Origin: Labrys monachus
GTDB lineage: Bacteria; Pseudomonadota; Alphaproteobacteria; Rhizobiales; Labraceae
Assembly (NCBI RefSeq): GCF_030814655.1
Contig: NZ_JAUSVK010000001.1
Span: 2,623,501 to 2,687,500 of the forward strand
DNA length: 64,000 nt
Direction of reading: 5' to 3'
In this document: positions 38,210-47,300 of the stretch, piece after piece
Layout: the number at the start of each line of letters is the position of its first letter
How positions within the stretch are numbered: the first letter of the stretch is position 1
Translations under genes and position numbers: made by a program
The notes under the pieces: model-generated
The model's input: the letters and a program-made list of their open reading frames with translations, nothing else
Told to the model about the DNA's origin: nothing
The model's database searches: none

Positions 38210-38229
38210 TACAGTGAGCTGGTACAGTG
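38210..38229 (+). repeat. Arm-type repeats GGTACAGTG near attL
   Basis: GGTACAGTG occurs at 38210-38218 and 38221-38229, about 57-75 bp inside attL. A third copy, within the shared 13-mer TTGGTACAGTGAG, lies about 60 bp inside attR (56796-56808). The symmetric placement suggests integrase or excisionase arm sites. Confidence 0.6.
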
Positions 38230-38232
38230 CGC

Positions 38233-39888
38233 ATGTCTCTTCCCCCTCCGAAACGTGATTCTCAAACAGGCCGTTGGAAGTTCCGCAAGGCGGTTCCGCT
38301 CGATCTACGAGAGCGAGTCGGCAAGCAGGAAATCATAAAATGGCTCGGGGCGGATGCTCCCAAAGCGCGTGAAGCCAACGGCGAACTGCATCTGTATTGG
38401 GACAAGCGCTTTGCCGCGCTACGCGGTGGGGCTGGAGATGACACCCTGTCTCCAAGGGACGCCGCCGTCCTATCCGGGGAATGGTACCGGTGGTTCGTCT
38501 CACAGAGGGAGCACGAGGGGGACACCTCCCCGGCTGGCTGGCTTCACACCTTGGACATGCTCGAGGACATACGGTCATCCGTGGTGTCTCGCGACGATGA
38601 AAGCGAAGTTGCGTACACGGAACAGGATGAATTCGCGCAACCCCAAAGAACTCCCTCTGCGGGCTTGCTAGAGCGTCGCGTCAATGCCTTCCTGGAAAGC
38701 CATGGACACGTCGAACGGTTCTTGGTGGAAACGGGCCGTGCCCTCTCAGACGAGTCGCTACGGGGCTTCCTGAGAACGATGCTCGGGGATTTCTACGCCG
38801 CCCATCGGATTCTCGCGAGGCGAGCCGGACGGGACTTCGGAAAAGACGAGCATGCCGAGAAGCTGCCGACACCTTCGTCAGCAACACCCACCTCGCCCCC
38901 GCGGCGTAAAGGCCTCGGTATTCTTGATGTTTGGGAGAAGTACGCATCGACCATTGCTCCTGCTGCTTCCACCGTTCGGCGTTGGGCACCAGCCATTAAG
39001 GCCTTCGACGCGTTCATTGAGGGTCGCGGAATGGAGACGGTCACGCCCGGCGATGCCACGTTGTTTGCAGACCACCGCGTCACTCAGGGCGTTTCAGCGA
39101 CCTCCGTTCACAAAGTGGAATTGGCAGGCGTGAAGCGAATGTTCAGCTTCGCACATAAACGCGATTGGCTTGCGGTGAACCCGTTGGCTGGCCTGCGGAG
39201 TGAGCGCAGGAGCAATGAGGACGAACGGGAGCGCGAGGGCCGAGACTTCCACCCTCCCGAATATCGGGCAATTCTCCGCGCTTCCCGCAACATCTACGCG
39301 GCTCCAGGCAGATTTGAAGTCGTCCGCCAGAACGCCACGCGCTGGGTGCCTTGGATATGCGCCTATTCGGGAGCCCGCCCCGGCGAGGCCATCCAGTTGC
39401 GCAAGGAGGACTTCGGCATTGAAGACGGCATCCCGTTCTTCCATATTCGCGGTAGCGCGGGCACGGTGAAGACAGGCAAGGGACGTAAGACGCCTATCCA
39501 TCGCCATCTCATCGCTCAGGGCCTGATAGACTTCGTCCACAGGGCCGCAGACGGCCACCTCTTTGTCTCGATCAAGGGGGAGGGCGAGAAGGCTGTAGCT
39601 CAGGCCATTGATACGGCACGCGGGCGCCTGGGCGAATGGGTGCGCAGCATTGGCGTGAACGACCCCGAGATATCTCCAAATCACGCATGGCGGCACACCT
39701 TCAAGACCATAGCTCACGACACGGGCATGTCTGAGAAAACGGCAGACGCTATCTGCGGGCATAGTCCGCCCACTCAAGGGCGCAAGTACGGCAAGGTCTC
39801 GCTGGCAGCCAAGGCTGCAGCGCTGGCAGCATTCCCCGAATTTGCTCTTGAGGAGGCCTCCGCAGCTCTCAGGGCAAAAGGCGGCTGA
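38233..39888 (+). CDS. int: Tyrosine site-specific integrase
   Basis: The 551-residue integrase is of the phage/island type. The N-terminal arm (MSLPPPKRDSQTGRWKFRKA) and core-binding domain (about 225-330, GILDVWEKYASTIAPAASTV) precede a C-terminal catalytic domain. This has box I GARPGEAIQLRKEDF (Arg), HAWRHTFKTIAHDTGM (His-x-x-Arg), GHSPPTQGRKYG (His and the nucleophile Tyr). It lies 80 bp downstream of tRNA-Thr and must catalyse integration there. ATG 38233 or GTG 38227 could be the start. Confidence 0.93.
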   Translation: MSLPPPKRDSQTGRWKFRKAVPLDLRERVGKQEIIKWLGADAPKAREANGELHLYWDKRFAALRGGAGDDTLSPRDAAVLSGEWYRWFVSQREHEGDTSPAGWLHTLDMLEDIRSSVVSRDDESEVAYTEQDEFAQPQRTPSAGLLERRVNAFLESHGHVERFLVETGRALSDESLRGFLRTMLGDFYAAHRILARRAGRDFGKDEHAEKLPTPSSATPTSPPRRKGLGILDVWEKYASTIAPAASTVRRWAPAIKAFDAFIEGRGMETVTPGDATLFADHRVTQGVSATSVHKVELAGVKRMFSFAHKRDWLAVNPLAGLRSERRSNEDEREREGRDFHPPEYRAILRASRNIYAAPGRFEVVRQNATRWVPWICAYSGARPGEAIQLRKEDFGIEDGIPFFHIRGSAGTVKTGKGRKTPIHRHLIAQGLIDFVHRAADGHLFVSIKGEGEKAVAQAIDTARGRLGEWVRSIGVNDPEISPNHAWRHTFKTIAHDTGMSEKTADAICGHSPPTQGRKYGKVSLAAKAAALAAFPEFALEEASAALRAKGG

Positions 39889-40102
39889 TTGCGCGCCCTA
39901 GAACACTTGCGGGACAGCCGGGGAGGGCACCGTCAGCCGGGCGTGAGAGCGAGAGAGAAAGAGATGTAGACACGCGCCGTCTGCTCATCTCTGGCCGTCG
40001 CCATAGGTGCCCGGGCGGACACGTCCATAACTGAAGGGGTCTAGTAGACATCATGCCACAGCTCAGCGCATGATTGCCTAGGTCTGGACAAGGAAAACCA
40101 AA

Positions 40103-40627
40103 TTGACGCCCGCAGACTACACCGCAATCGTGGTGGTTCCGACGGTTCGCGAATTTCTCTTGGCGCGGGTCAACGCACGGCTCGCTTACCTTAGTTGCGT
40201 CGCCTCGTACCACGTTATCGATTATTTGGCGGTTGCCGAGGGCCGCACCGGGCAGAACAAGACCTCTTCTATCATCGATAAGGTAATTAGCTATTGCGAC
40301 CCCGCCCTCCGTCTCGTCCAAGGGCTCTGCAATGGTACAAAGCACGCTGAGGCTGGCAAGGGACCGCAACCGGGCAAAGAGCAATTGGTAGGTCCATTTG
40401 CCTTCGGTCAAGGCGGATTCGGCGTGGGACGATTCAGCGGGCCGCCCGGCCTCGTCATCCCGCATAATGGTACCGCACTCTACATTGACGAGGCGGTCCA
40501 AAGCCTCCTCCTTGCGCTCGCGTCGCTATACCCCATCCATCTAGCCGCAGGCGCCTTTGCTTTTTTCGACGAACACATGCGGAATGGCCATCAAGCAGCT
40601 TGGGCTGGATTCAATGCCGGCCCATAG
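40103..40627 (+). CDS. Unknown helical protein with CNGTKH motif
   Basis: The 174-residue protein starts at TTG 40103 (AAGGA 8 bp upstream). The N-terminal half is helical: IVVVPTVREFLLARVNARLA then SCVASYHVIDYLA. CNGTKHAEAG follows at about residues 77-86. A D/N-x-x-K-H motif after two helices is reminiscent of HEPN-like or immunity proteins, but this is inference. The C-terminal half is glycine-rich. Just downstream is an N-terminal fragment of a paralogue. I cannot assign a function. Confidence 0.55.
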   Translation: MTPADYTAIVVVPTVREFLLARVNARLAYLSCVASYHVIDYLAVAEGRTGQNKTSSIIDKVISYCDPALRLVQGLCNGTKHAEAGKGPQPGKEQLVGPFAFGQGGFGVGRFSGPPGLVIPHNGTALYIDEAVQSLLLALASLYPIHLAAGAFAFFDEHMRNGHQAAWAGFNAGP

Positions 40628-40737
40628 CCACCGGATCCGCCACCCAGGCGAGGGGCGTGTCGCCGCCCGCAAGATGGGTCTTACATGGTCGCCTCCCCGG
40701 CTAGTCCGAGAGTCGAAGATAAATATCGAGAAACACA

Positions 40738-40836
40738 ATGAAAGATATGGCACGGTATCTCGAACTCATTGTCGATCCAACGTTTGCCGAATTTGAAAAG
40801 AATCCCAATTCAGTTCGAAACGCCGCCCGCATTTGA
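40738..40836 (+). pseudogene. Truncated paralogue of the preceding unknown protein
   Basis: A 32-residue frame starting MKDMARYLELIVDPTFAEFE resembles the N-terminus of the 40103 product (IVVVPTVREF...R-x-A). Both share I-V-x-P-T-x-x-E-F and an Arg nine residues later. It stops at TGA 40834-40836, before the Cys-rich helix. I read this as a decayed duplicate. The following 239 bp to 41075 hold no convincing gene. Confidence 0.45.
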
Positions 40837-41075
40837 TCAAATAACTCAACAATGCATCGTGCGACACTGTGCACGGGCAAGTCGAAGGTCGCTCGTCAAG
40901 GCGGCTGTTGACCATAGAGGCTGGCCCTGGGTGCGTGGCACGGAAGAAGAAAGACTTGCAAGGTTACCCCTGCAAGGCCGATGAACGGGTGTGACGATTT
41001 TTGGAGGCCGGGCGCGGACTTCTCCGCTGAGCCTGCCCTTGCGACAGAGAAGATGTTTTGCCGGGTTCGGCGCAC

Positions 41076-41891
41076 TCAATTCCAGAAGCCTATTTTCGTC
41101 AAGAACGCGTCGACACTGGCCTTCCATCCCAGGGCATACTGAATATAATTGTGGCCTTCCTTCCCATATGGCGGTACCTCCAAAAATTTTACGCTTCCGC
41201 CCGAAGTAACAAATGCGTCTCTTAGAGATTTTGCAACATCGATGTTTATAAAATGATCGTTTTCACTATAGATCCACAATTCGGGAACTTTGCTATTTTC
41301 TCCGTACTGCTTGAAGGCTGATACCAGTTCATCCTGACAATTGACATGGTCAGGTCGATCAGACCCATGGCCACCTGCAAAGCTGATTACACCAAGCACC
41401 TTTTCTTTTGTGGCGGCGGCGACGGATACCAACCCCCCGACGGAGTATCCCACCAAGACAATTCTCGAAGCATCTATCGTTGGATCCCCGCTAAGCGCGT
41501 GAATGGTGGCCGTGATGTTCTCGGCCCCCGCGAGCCCGACATCATAGAAGTCCGGGCGAGAACAATCCCTCTTATAGAATTCTACCGTCGGGCCATTATT
41601 TCCATAGCCGCGGCGGATGGGGACTGCTACGGCGGCGCCACTGTTGGCGAAGATGCGGGCAACATTTGCAAGCTCTCCCGGACCAAGCGTGCGGATAATT
41701 GACTTGTCGCGCGCCATGCCGTGGGACAGGATAACGAGAGGGAACGGCCCCTTCCCATCCGGTCGGTACAATGTGATTGGTATGCCGGTCCCATCGACGT
41801 CGGCCTGAAGAGTCGATACGGTTACGCCGCCAGCAAGCGCGGCACTCGTTCCTAGAATAAGAAAAGAGAGCAATATCAAAAGTTTGTACAT
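41076..41891 (-). CDS. Exported alpha/beta hydrolase (dienelactone-hydrolase-like)
   Basis: The 271-residue secreted or periplasmic hydrolase has a signal peptide MYKLLILLSFLILGTSAALA. The fold markers are the oxyanion segment LVILSHGMARD, nucleophile elbow VLVGYSVGGLVS (G-x-S-x-G), acid candidate in IYSENDHFIN, and His in KEGHNYIQYA. Cleaved substrate is unknown (ester, polyester or lactone). Codon use is AT-richer than the backbone, and it sits just downstream of a phage-helicase relic. A longer start at 41999 would remove the signal. Confidence 0.8.
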   Translation of the reverse strand: MYKLLILLSFLILGTSAALAGGVTVSTLQADVDGTGIPITLYRPDGKGPFPLVILSHGMARDKSIIRTLGPGELANVARIFANSGAAVAVPIRRGYGNNGPTVEFYKRDCSRPDFYDVGLAGAENITATIHALSGDPTIDASRIVLVGYSVGGLVSVAAATKEKVLGVISFAGGHGSDRPDHVNCQDELVSAFKQYGENSKVPELWIYSENDHFINIDVAKSLRDAFVTSGGSVKFLEVPPYGKEGHNYIQYALGWKASVDAFLTKIGFWN

Positions 41892-41994
41892 GACAGGTTC
41901 TTTGCCGTATACGCATGTAGGCCTTGCCATCACGGTCATATGGATTTTGCCCTCTGTCAACTTATCGGCAGTGCTCACTTGACAATCCCCTTCG

Positions 41995-42040
41995 CTCACC
42001 TCGCCGGTTATCCGACCCGCATAACGGTCCTCAGCACGCG
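41995..42040 (-). pseudogene. Third relic of phage helicase C-terminus
   Basis: The minus strand here encodes RYAGRITGEV in one frame and a preceding FRVLR in another. It corresponds to VLKDRYTGRATGEV of the better preserved copy at 43545-43830. The DNA aligns along about 45 bp with one base missing. Only this fragment remains. Confidence 0.5.
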
Positions 42041-42168
42041 GAAGTCGCCCCAGATGGGCAAGTCGAGGTGCCCACTGCGGTGGTGGCTAAAAGACGTAGA
42101 GGCCGCCCGGTGTTAAACAGTACCGCCTTGCGGGCGGTTGGTGCGGCCTCTCGCCATCGTGGGTTAGC

Positions 42169-42723
42169 CTATCCGGTTAGCAGCCTTGGTCTTAATACCG
42201 AGATAGGTGGACCCTGCATTGAGCCCGGCCCGGCAATCTGCAATCCGAGGTTCATGAAGTTAGGCTTCTGCCCCCGCGGAACCGAATTGATTTGGCTCAC
42301 GGCCTGATAGGCCTTGCCGCGCTTTTCGTCCTGTAGCTAGCTGGGCCGTAGACCAGTCGAGGTTCTCGTCAAGGCGGCCGTTGTAACGCCCTTCCTGGGC
42401 ATACATGTCCCTCAAGAGGCCATCCACGGTCGTCCCGCCGATACCGTTCTGGTCGGCCGCTACGGTGGTCGAGGCGCGGGCCGCACGGGCTTCCAGGGCC
42501 GTGTCGAACCTGTCGGCCGCCGTGGCGTCCTGCTGCTGGGCTTGCTGCCTGCCGAGGGCGCGGACGTTGTCTTCGTAGGCGGCCGTGCCGTTGCGGGCTT
42601 TGCCTCGTTGCGCCTGTTCATGGCGTCAGCCTCCTGAGATTGACTCATAAAGCTCGCGCCGGTCTGCGCTGCGGCTACCGCGAAGGAGCCGATAGCGAGC
42701 GTGATGTGGTCACAGATAGTCAT
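42169..42723 (-). pseudogene. T7 gp14-type internal virion protein, two frameshifts
   Basis: The frame begins MTICDHITLAIGSFAVAA (the MCDP-x-TLA-x-x-SFA signature of podophage internal core proteins) and continues to MNRRNEA. A +1/-1 shift then moves coding to the next frame, ARNGTAAYEDNVRALGRQ followed by DNA-coded LEARAARASTTVAADQNGI and VDGLLRDMYAQEGRYN. A second shift near 42339-42345 gives LQDEKRGKAYQAVSQINS and stop TAG at 42169-42171. In T7-like phages gp14 forms part of the DNA ejection channel. It is a clear pseudogene. Confidence 0.8.
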
Positions 42724-42935
42724 CTACCTTTTCAAATGTGATGGAAAGTTGGGGGGAGCAGTCCTCGGTTGCGGGCCTTCGTTTCGATGTCGAAGGCTAA
42801 GCAGCGCGTTCGCGCAGCCGCACCCGACCAGACCCTTCGCAGGGCCTCGGGTAAAAGCATGTGTCCTCTCGCTGGAGTGACTGGAATTGAAAAAGAAAAA
42901 ACCCCGCCGAAGCGGGGCCGTTGTTTATTTTTTGC
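42724..42935. repeat. Duplicated leader region, copy 1
   Basis: This block upstream of the gp14 relic is similar to 45745-45970. Shared stretches are GAGCAGTCCTCGG, CGCGCAGCCGCACC, GCAGGGCCTCGGGTAAAAGCA and an A-rich tract before a CCCCGC hairpin. It probably was the 5' leader and terminator region of the phage gene in both copies. Confidence 0.7.
42889..42917 (-). terminator. Rho-independent terminator upstream of the gp14 relic
   Basis: On the minus strand CCCCGC-ttcg-GCGGGG (42902-42917) is followed by TTTTTTCTTTTT. It would stop transcripts coming from the right before the gp14 relic. A degenerate equivalent is at 45909-45955. Confidence 0.7.
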
Positions 42936-43002
42936 TATTAGCTATATTAGGTTTCGAACCGGCTTTTTGTTAACAACTACGTTCGGGCAATGGAGTCTTT
43001 AG

Positions 43003-43548
43003 ATGTCGACGTGGAATGAATTTAAAGGCAAAATAATTGAAAGGAGAGATTCTTTTAGAACTGACCATCGCATAGCTCACGAATTCGCACTTCGTTTTAT
43101 TGCACACTTTAGACACAAGATCGAAGCACAGCCATCTTATATGGCACGCATGTCTGGACAAATGGTACAGCTACCATATGTTTATGATTTAAAAATAAAC
43201 GAAGGCGGAGTAGCCCAAGTAATTGAGGATTCGACGCATTCGATGGATTTTTTACACCTAAGTAGTGGCTGGTGGGATCTAGCGTTTGCTGTGAAAATAG
43301 GAGATTCATTTCCAGCTCAGTCTGGCGAGCTTGTTGTTGTTCGCTTTCAGTTTGTATTTGATGGAAACGAAGCCCTGATTGCGCTTCCTACTCCACTAAA
43401 ATCTCCTAAGGTCGACATACTGGCTGAAGATACTTGGCACCTGCTTTCGGATGCTGTTATCACTGCAATTTATTCGCTCATTCAAAACCCGATTGCGGGC
43501 AGGCAAAAACCAAATCCTGGGATGGGTCTTGCAAGCTTTGCGTTTTAG
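43003..43548 (+). CDS. Unknown AT-rich island cargo protein
   Basis: The 181-residue soluble protein begins MSTWNEFKGKIIERRDSFRT. It has mixed alpha/beta character with IAHEFALRFIAHFRHKIE, DSTHSMDFLHLSSGWWDLAF and QSGELVVVRFQFVFDGNEAL. No motif I can name. The gene is strikingly AT-rich against its flanks, a sign of recent transfer. Its stop TAG (43546-43548) overlaps the stop of the opposing helicase relic, so it is inserted exactly at the 3' end of that gene. Confidence 0.7.
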   Translation: MSTWNEFKGKIIERRDSFRTDHRIAHEFALRFIAHFRHKIEAQPSYMARMSGQMVQLPYVYDLKINEGGVAQVIEDSTHSMDFLHLSSGWWDLAFAVKIGDSFPAQSGELVVVRFQFVFDGNEALIALPTPLKSPKVDILAEDTWHLLSDAVITAIYSLIQNPIAGRQKPNPGMGLASFAF

Positions 43549-43830
43549 AAAGGACAGTCGGCGGCGACCCGGGTTGGGGTTTTGGTCGTGTCGGTGAAGC
43601 CGTGGGCGCCAGCTTCATCGGGGGGCTTCGGTCTCGAAGAGCGTACCCGTGTCGCGGTCGTATCCGAGGTAGATCACCTCTCCGGTTGCCCGGCCCGTGT
43701 AGCGGTCCTTCAGCACTCGAAAGACGGTGATCGAGCGCCACCGCTCGTCTTCGTGCTGCTGGTCTCTTTCGAGGCCGAACATGTAGTGACACCAAAAGCC
43801 GATGGCTGCGGTGCGTGAAATTGCATACAG
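43545..43830 (-). pseudogene. Phage DnaB/gp4-type helicase C-terminus, frameshifted
   Basis: The minus strand encodes CHYMFGLERDQQHEDERWRS then VFRVLKDRYTGRATGEVIYL and GYDRDTGTLFETEAP. These are the last motifs of T7-like primase-helicases (the VLK-DR-TG-x-TG...YD-x-x-TG-L signature). A run of six C at 43617-43622 shifts the frame, and the natural C-terminus DEAGAHGFTDTTKTP continues in the next frame to TAA at 43545-43547. Upstream of about 43830 the sequence no longer looks helicase-like. Confidence 0.75.
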
Positions 43831-44133
43831 GAAGCAGGACAGAAACCTTGATGCCAGCGTGGACTCGGCAGCGCGGCTTGCGAGCGCCTCCGAAGAGCCA
43901 GGAAGCCCATGTCGCGTGTCTGTTTCCCTTGAGGCCAACACCATGCCTCTCCTAGAAAACGCCTCTGGCATCATGGACAAGCGTTGGGGTTACGAGAGGC
44001 TGGGATATTCGCAGCGCTGACACGCCTACCGGGGCGCTTCGGCGACCGTCCATGTGGCGTCAGCCATTGCAAGCCTGACCCTTGGTGGAGTGGCTGGTTC
44101 TTCGATGCAGATGCGAACGTCACCTTGTCGGCG

Positions 44134-45237
44134 TCAATGCTGGCGACTCTTGGGCTGGGCTTTAGACGCAGCCGCCCCACGCCGCGAAGCGTTACGGCCC
44201 GGAGGCAACGACCCTTTCCGCTGAAACCATAACTGAACGACCTTACCCTCGACATAAGGCCTTCCGATTTCGATGAGGGCGGCGACGGCGAGGGCGACCA
44301 GGGTGCCAATAACGATAAATATGATGTCACGCGTCTCGCTGGCCGTAACGGATTGCCAGATGAATTTCACTTTAGGGGCCGCGAGACCAGAACTATTCGA
44401 CGTGTCCACTTTTGGAAGTGACACGACGCTGCCGAGCATCTCGGAACCTGTCACGAGATTGACGCTACGAACTTCATCGGCGTCCTCATCGTCGAAAGCC
44501 ACCTGGGAGGCCCCGATGAGATTCGTTGACGCTGACAATGGTTGCGAAGGTTGGTCCGGGAAGCCAAGATTCGACAACACTCGCGATTCATCTTCTGGAG
44601 CCGTGGCTAATTCCTCCGAAACCTGAAGCGAGCGTGTAGAAAATGTATCGTGAACGGATACATTTGGGGTGTCGCAGTCCACAAAATTAGGGGCTGGTCC
44701 GGTGAACTTTATCTCGTACGAATACGACGATTGATCATCAAAAATATTGGACTCTGGAATCCCCGCGCTTAATCGCTCGCTAAGTGAAGGCGAAACTAGT
44801 GATCCCGCTTTGCCGCGGACAAATTTTTCGCTAGAGACGGATTTATAACATTCCGGGGTCGTCCCTGCCGCAAAAGGTCCAATTCGTATTCGGGTTATGC
44901 TTGAATCGATTTGACGAAAGATGATGCGCATTCCATTTTCCACCGCGCGCAAATCGATCTGCGGTCCCGAAGTCCCTGGAGGCGCCTCAAACATGAAATT
45001 TAGCCCCTTTTGAGCGGGGCTTCGCTCCACATGCGTCACAAGCGACGTCAGCCAAAGTGTTGCTGCGACGCAACTCGCACAAATGATCGCCCAAGCGATG
45101 GTATCGACACGAATTCCGCGTGGTGGTTCGGCGTTGGCAACCTCGCTGGTCGACTTACCTTTTGTGATACGCCGCAGCGCGGCCTTCTGAGCCACACGCG
45201 TTGCAATGCGTTCGCGGGGACCTAGCTTCATGCCCAT
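44134..45237 (-). CDS. Unknown membrane-anchored protein with two TM segments
   Basis: The 367-residue protein has a basic N-terminal tail, TM1 at about 48-70 (TIAWAIICASCVAATLWLTS), a large extracytoplasmic domain (about 71-310), and TM2 (IIFIVIGTLVALAVAALIEI). A basic C-terminal tail ends QRKGSLPPGRNASRRG. The outer domain has one Cys pair (PECYK, VDCDTP). No family is recognised. It lies between the helicase relic and a gp14 fragment, in the same position as other cargo genes of the island. Start MGMKLGPRER; Met 3 is an alternative. Confidence 0.65.
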   Translation of the reverse strand: MGMKLGPRERIATRVAQKAALRRITKGKSTSEVANAEPPRGIRVDTIAWAIICASCVAATLWLTSLVTHVERSPAQKGLNFMFEAPPGTSGPQIDLRAVENGMRIIFRQIDSSITRIRIGPFAAGTTPECYKSVSSEKFVRGKAGSLVSPSLSERLSAGIPESNIFDDQSSYSYEIKFTGPAPNFVDCDTPNVSVHDTFSTRSLQVSEELATAPEDESRVLSNLGFPDQPSQPLSASTNLIGASQVAFDDEDADEVRSVNLVTGSEMLGSVVSLPKVDTSNSSGLAAPKVKFIWQSVTASETRDIIFIVIGTLVALAVAALIEIGRPYVEGKVVQLWFQRKGSLPPGRNASRRGAAASKAQPKSRQH

Positions 45238-45627
45238 TCTCCGGAAGCCCGCGCGCCATCTCTCCAGCGACGATAGTCGTCAACACCTTAGGATAGCAAG
45301 ATGTTGTCAACGGCCTGTTGGGCTTTGGTGTTTACCGCGACGAACATGCCAGCGGATGGCGGGGTGATTGACGATGGAAAGCACCGGCCAAGCAGCCTGG
45401 ACCGTTACGGGGCCTATTAATGGTGGTAGAGGGTGGGTAGGGGGCAGCCCGGAGGTGAAAGACCATGATCATCTTCCACCTCCAGTGTTCATCCCGAGAA
45501 GACTGACAGAGACCGGGAGCGGGAAAGAGGTTATTTCCTCAGCTACCGCCATCATCACGGCCTTTGCTTGGCCCGCTGCTGAGGCGGGACCCATCACAGC
45601 ATCGTGGAGAGGTAAGGCCCATGCCAT
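45238..45627. other. 390-bp intergenic region, no gene recognised
   Basis: Neither strand shows a convincing coding frame with a ribosome site. The right half lies just downstream of the truncated gp14 start and may be residual phage DNA. Confidence 0.5.
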
Positions 45628-45744
45628 TCAGGATGGTGAGAACGGCCACCATGATCTGGCTTTCGGTGTGCATGAGTGCGAGTCCTGCAGCGTTCCCGAC
45701 GCTACCGCGAAGGAGCCGATGGCAAGCATGATAGGGTCACACAT
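45628..45744 (-). pseudogene. Second gp14-type N-terminal fragment
   Basis: The frame starts MCDPIMLAIGSFAVAS, nearly the same as the start of the gp14 relic at 42723, and then diverges into unrelated residues before a stop at 45628. Only the first 15 or so codons are phage gp14. The upstream DNA is also duplicated (45745-45970 with 42724-42935). Confidence 0.7.
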
Positions 45745-45970
45745 AGTCAATTTCCTTTTCGATTTGGTAGGGAGTTGGGAGCAGTCCTCGGATGCGGCGC
45801 GTGTGCGCAGCCGCACCTGATCAGACCTTTGCAGGGCCTCGGGTAAAAGCAGGTGTCCTTCCGCCGGAGTAACTGGGGTGAAGCCAGAATGGCGTTGCCC
45901 TCAGAGGGAAAAAAGAAAAGGCCCCGCCAACGCTCCTGTGAAGACGGATTGAACGGGGCCGTTTGGGGTA
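45745..45970. repeat. Duplicated leader region, copy 2
   Basis: This matches 42724-42935 as described there. The terminator-like hairpin is present as GGCCCCG...CGGGGCC, but its loop has gained about 20 bp. The A-rich tract AAAAAAGAAAA (45909-45919) is kept. The stretch 45971-46141 has no gene. Confidence 0.7.
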
Positions 45971-46141
45971 GGTTATGGTGAGAGATGGAGGAGCGAAGGA
46001 GAATGCGCTGGGTCTGGCTACCTCGTTACATAAGTCAAACGCAAAAGTGACGCTTTTAATTGGGACTAATGCGAGCGGTGCAGCGAGGGCTAGCGTTTTG
46101 ACGTATGCCCGCATCTTGCGTTTTGCCTCCCGAGAGCCCTA

Positions 46142-46576
46142 TCACCCATGACGCCGAAGTGCCTGCGGCAGAGGTACCGGCGTCCAGCGACCGACGGCGC
46201 TTAGGGCGTAGTCATTTTTGCACCTCTTACTAATCTCGACATTTTCGTGATAAAAAAATGCCAGCTTCCACAAATTAAACCCGTCGCCCACGTGCTCGAA
46301 GCTTCCAATGTATCCGGCGTTTCCAGTATAATTTCCAAATTTGTCCAATGGTGTCATATTTCCGCAGACGATAATTCCGTCAGGGCCTCGCGCGGCTACC
46401 ATATAATTGATCATCGCATTGTCGGGACGCCCCGTCTTTGATTCAATGGCCTGTTTTACCATCACAACTTGTGCCGAGGTTAACGCCACGTGCTCATAAG
46501 CCTCGGGATGAGGCCGCATTGAAGCGCAGCCCGACAGCGCAAACGCCGCCATCGTCAATATCGTTAACCCGCGCAT
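46142..46576 (-). CDS. Small lipoprotein of unknown function
   Basis: The 144-residue predicted lipoprotein starts MRGLTILTMAAFALSGCASM, with lipobox ALSGC. The mature domain has YEHVALTSAQVVMVKQAIES, MINYMVAARGPDGIIVCGNM and NDYALSAVGRW. One further Cys pair is present (VCGN, KRCKN). No family is recognised. It lies just downstream of the helicase relic at 46679-47110, as island cargo. Confidence 0.65.
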   Translation of the reverse strand: MRGLTILTMAAFALSGCASMRPHPEAYEHVALTSAQVVMVKQAIESKTGRPDNAMINYMVAARGPDGIIVCGNMTPLDKFGNYTGNAGYIGSFEHVGDGFNLWKLAFFYHENVEISKRCKNDYALSAVGRWTPVPLPQALRRHG

Positions 46577-46678
46577 GCTTGCCACTCTCCTGTTCTCACA
46601 CGACGAAGGCGCGTCATGTTGGTGTGGTCAACTTTTATGCCCCGTCTTGTAAGACTATCCAGTGAAATTTCACGGGTC

Positions 46679-47110
46679 TTATTGGAGCGCGCCCCACCTG
46701 GCCGGATGACGTTGCGACACGTTCAAAAAGGGACGCTCGTCCGCCATGGCAGTCGTCTTGGTCGTATCGCTGAAGCCGTGCCCGCCAGCATCGTCGGGAG
46801 GCTGCGTCTCGTGGAGCGTGCCCGTGTCTTTGTCGTAGCCGAGGCAGACCGTCTCGCCGGTCGCCCGGCCCGTATAGCGGTCCTTCGGCACCCAAAGACG
46901 GTGATCGAACTCCAGCGCTCGTCTTCGTGCTGCCGGTCCCTTTCGAGGCCGAACATGTAGTGGCGTCGGAAGCCGATGGCTCGGCAGCCTTTGAAGTGAC
47001 GGATCATCGCCCGTCCACCTTCCTGGTGAGGTTCCCTTCGGACGTGGCCGAATGGGTAACGAGGTGGGTGAGGACGCAAAATCATCGGGCAACACTGGCC
47101 GAGAGTTCCA
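46679..47110 (-). pseudogene. Phage helicase C-terminus, second large relic
   Basis: One frame encodes REPHQEGGRAMIRHFKGCRA then IGFRRHYMFGLERDRQHEDE and WSSITVFG. After a frameshift near 46887 the next frame gives VPKDRYTGRATGETVCLGYD, KDTGTLHETQPPDDAG and GFSDTTKTTAMADERPF. These are the final motifs of T7-like primase-helicases (H-x-E-GG-R...HFKG-x-x-AI...YMFGLERD). The copy extends further N-terminal than the 43545 relic. Confidence 0.72.
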
Positions 47111-47300
47111 TCGTCCATTGCCCCTAGGGGTTGCCCCTAGCGAAGCAAATTGCTGCCGGCAGTCTTTGCGCGGGCTCTTATTGTTGATACACGTAGAGGC
47201 CGCGTTAAGCCAATCGGCTTCGATTCTCCAGCCAAGTTCGTCAAACTGGGCTAAATTACCAGAATACATGAATTCGTGGGAATCAATACGTAAAATTGAA

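Noticed and set aside
39869-40501. 210-codon minus-strand frame overlapping the integrase end
   Set aside because: Antisense to the integrase end and the 40103 gene; no ribosome site, no recognisable sequence.
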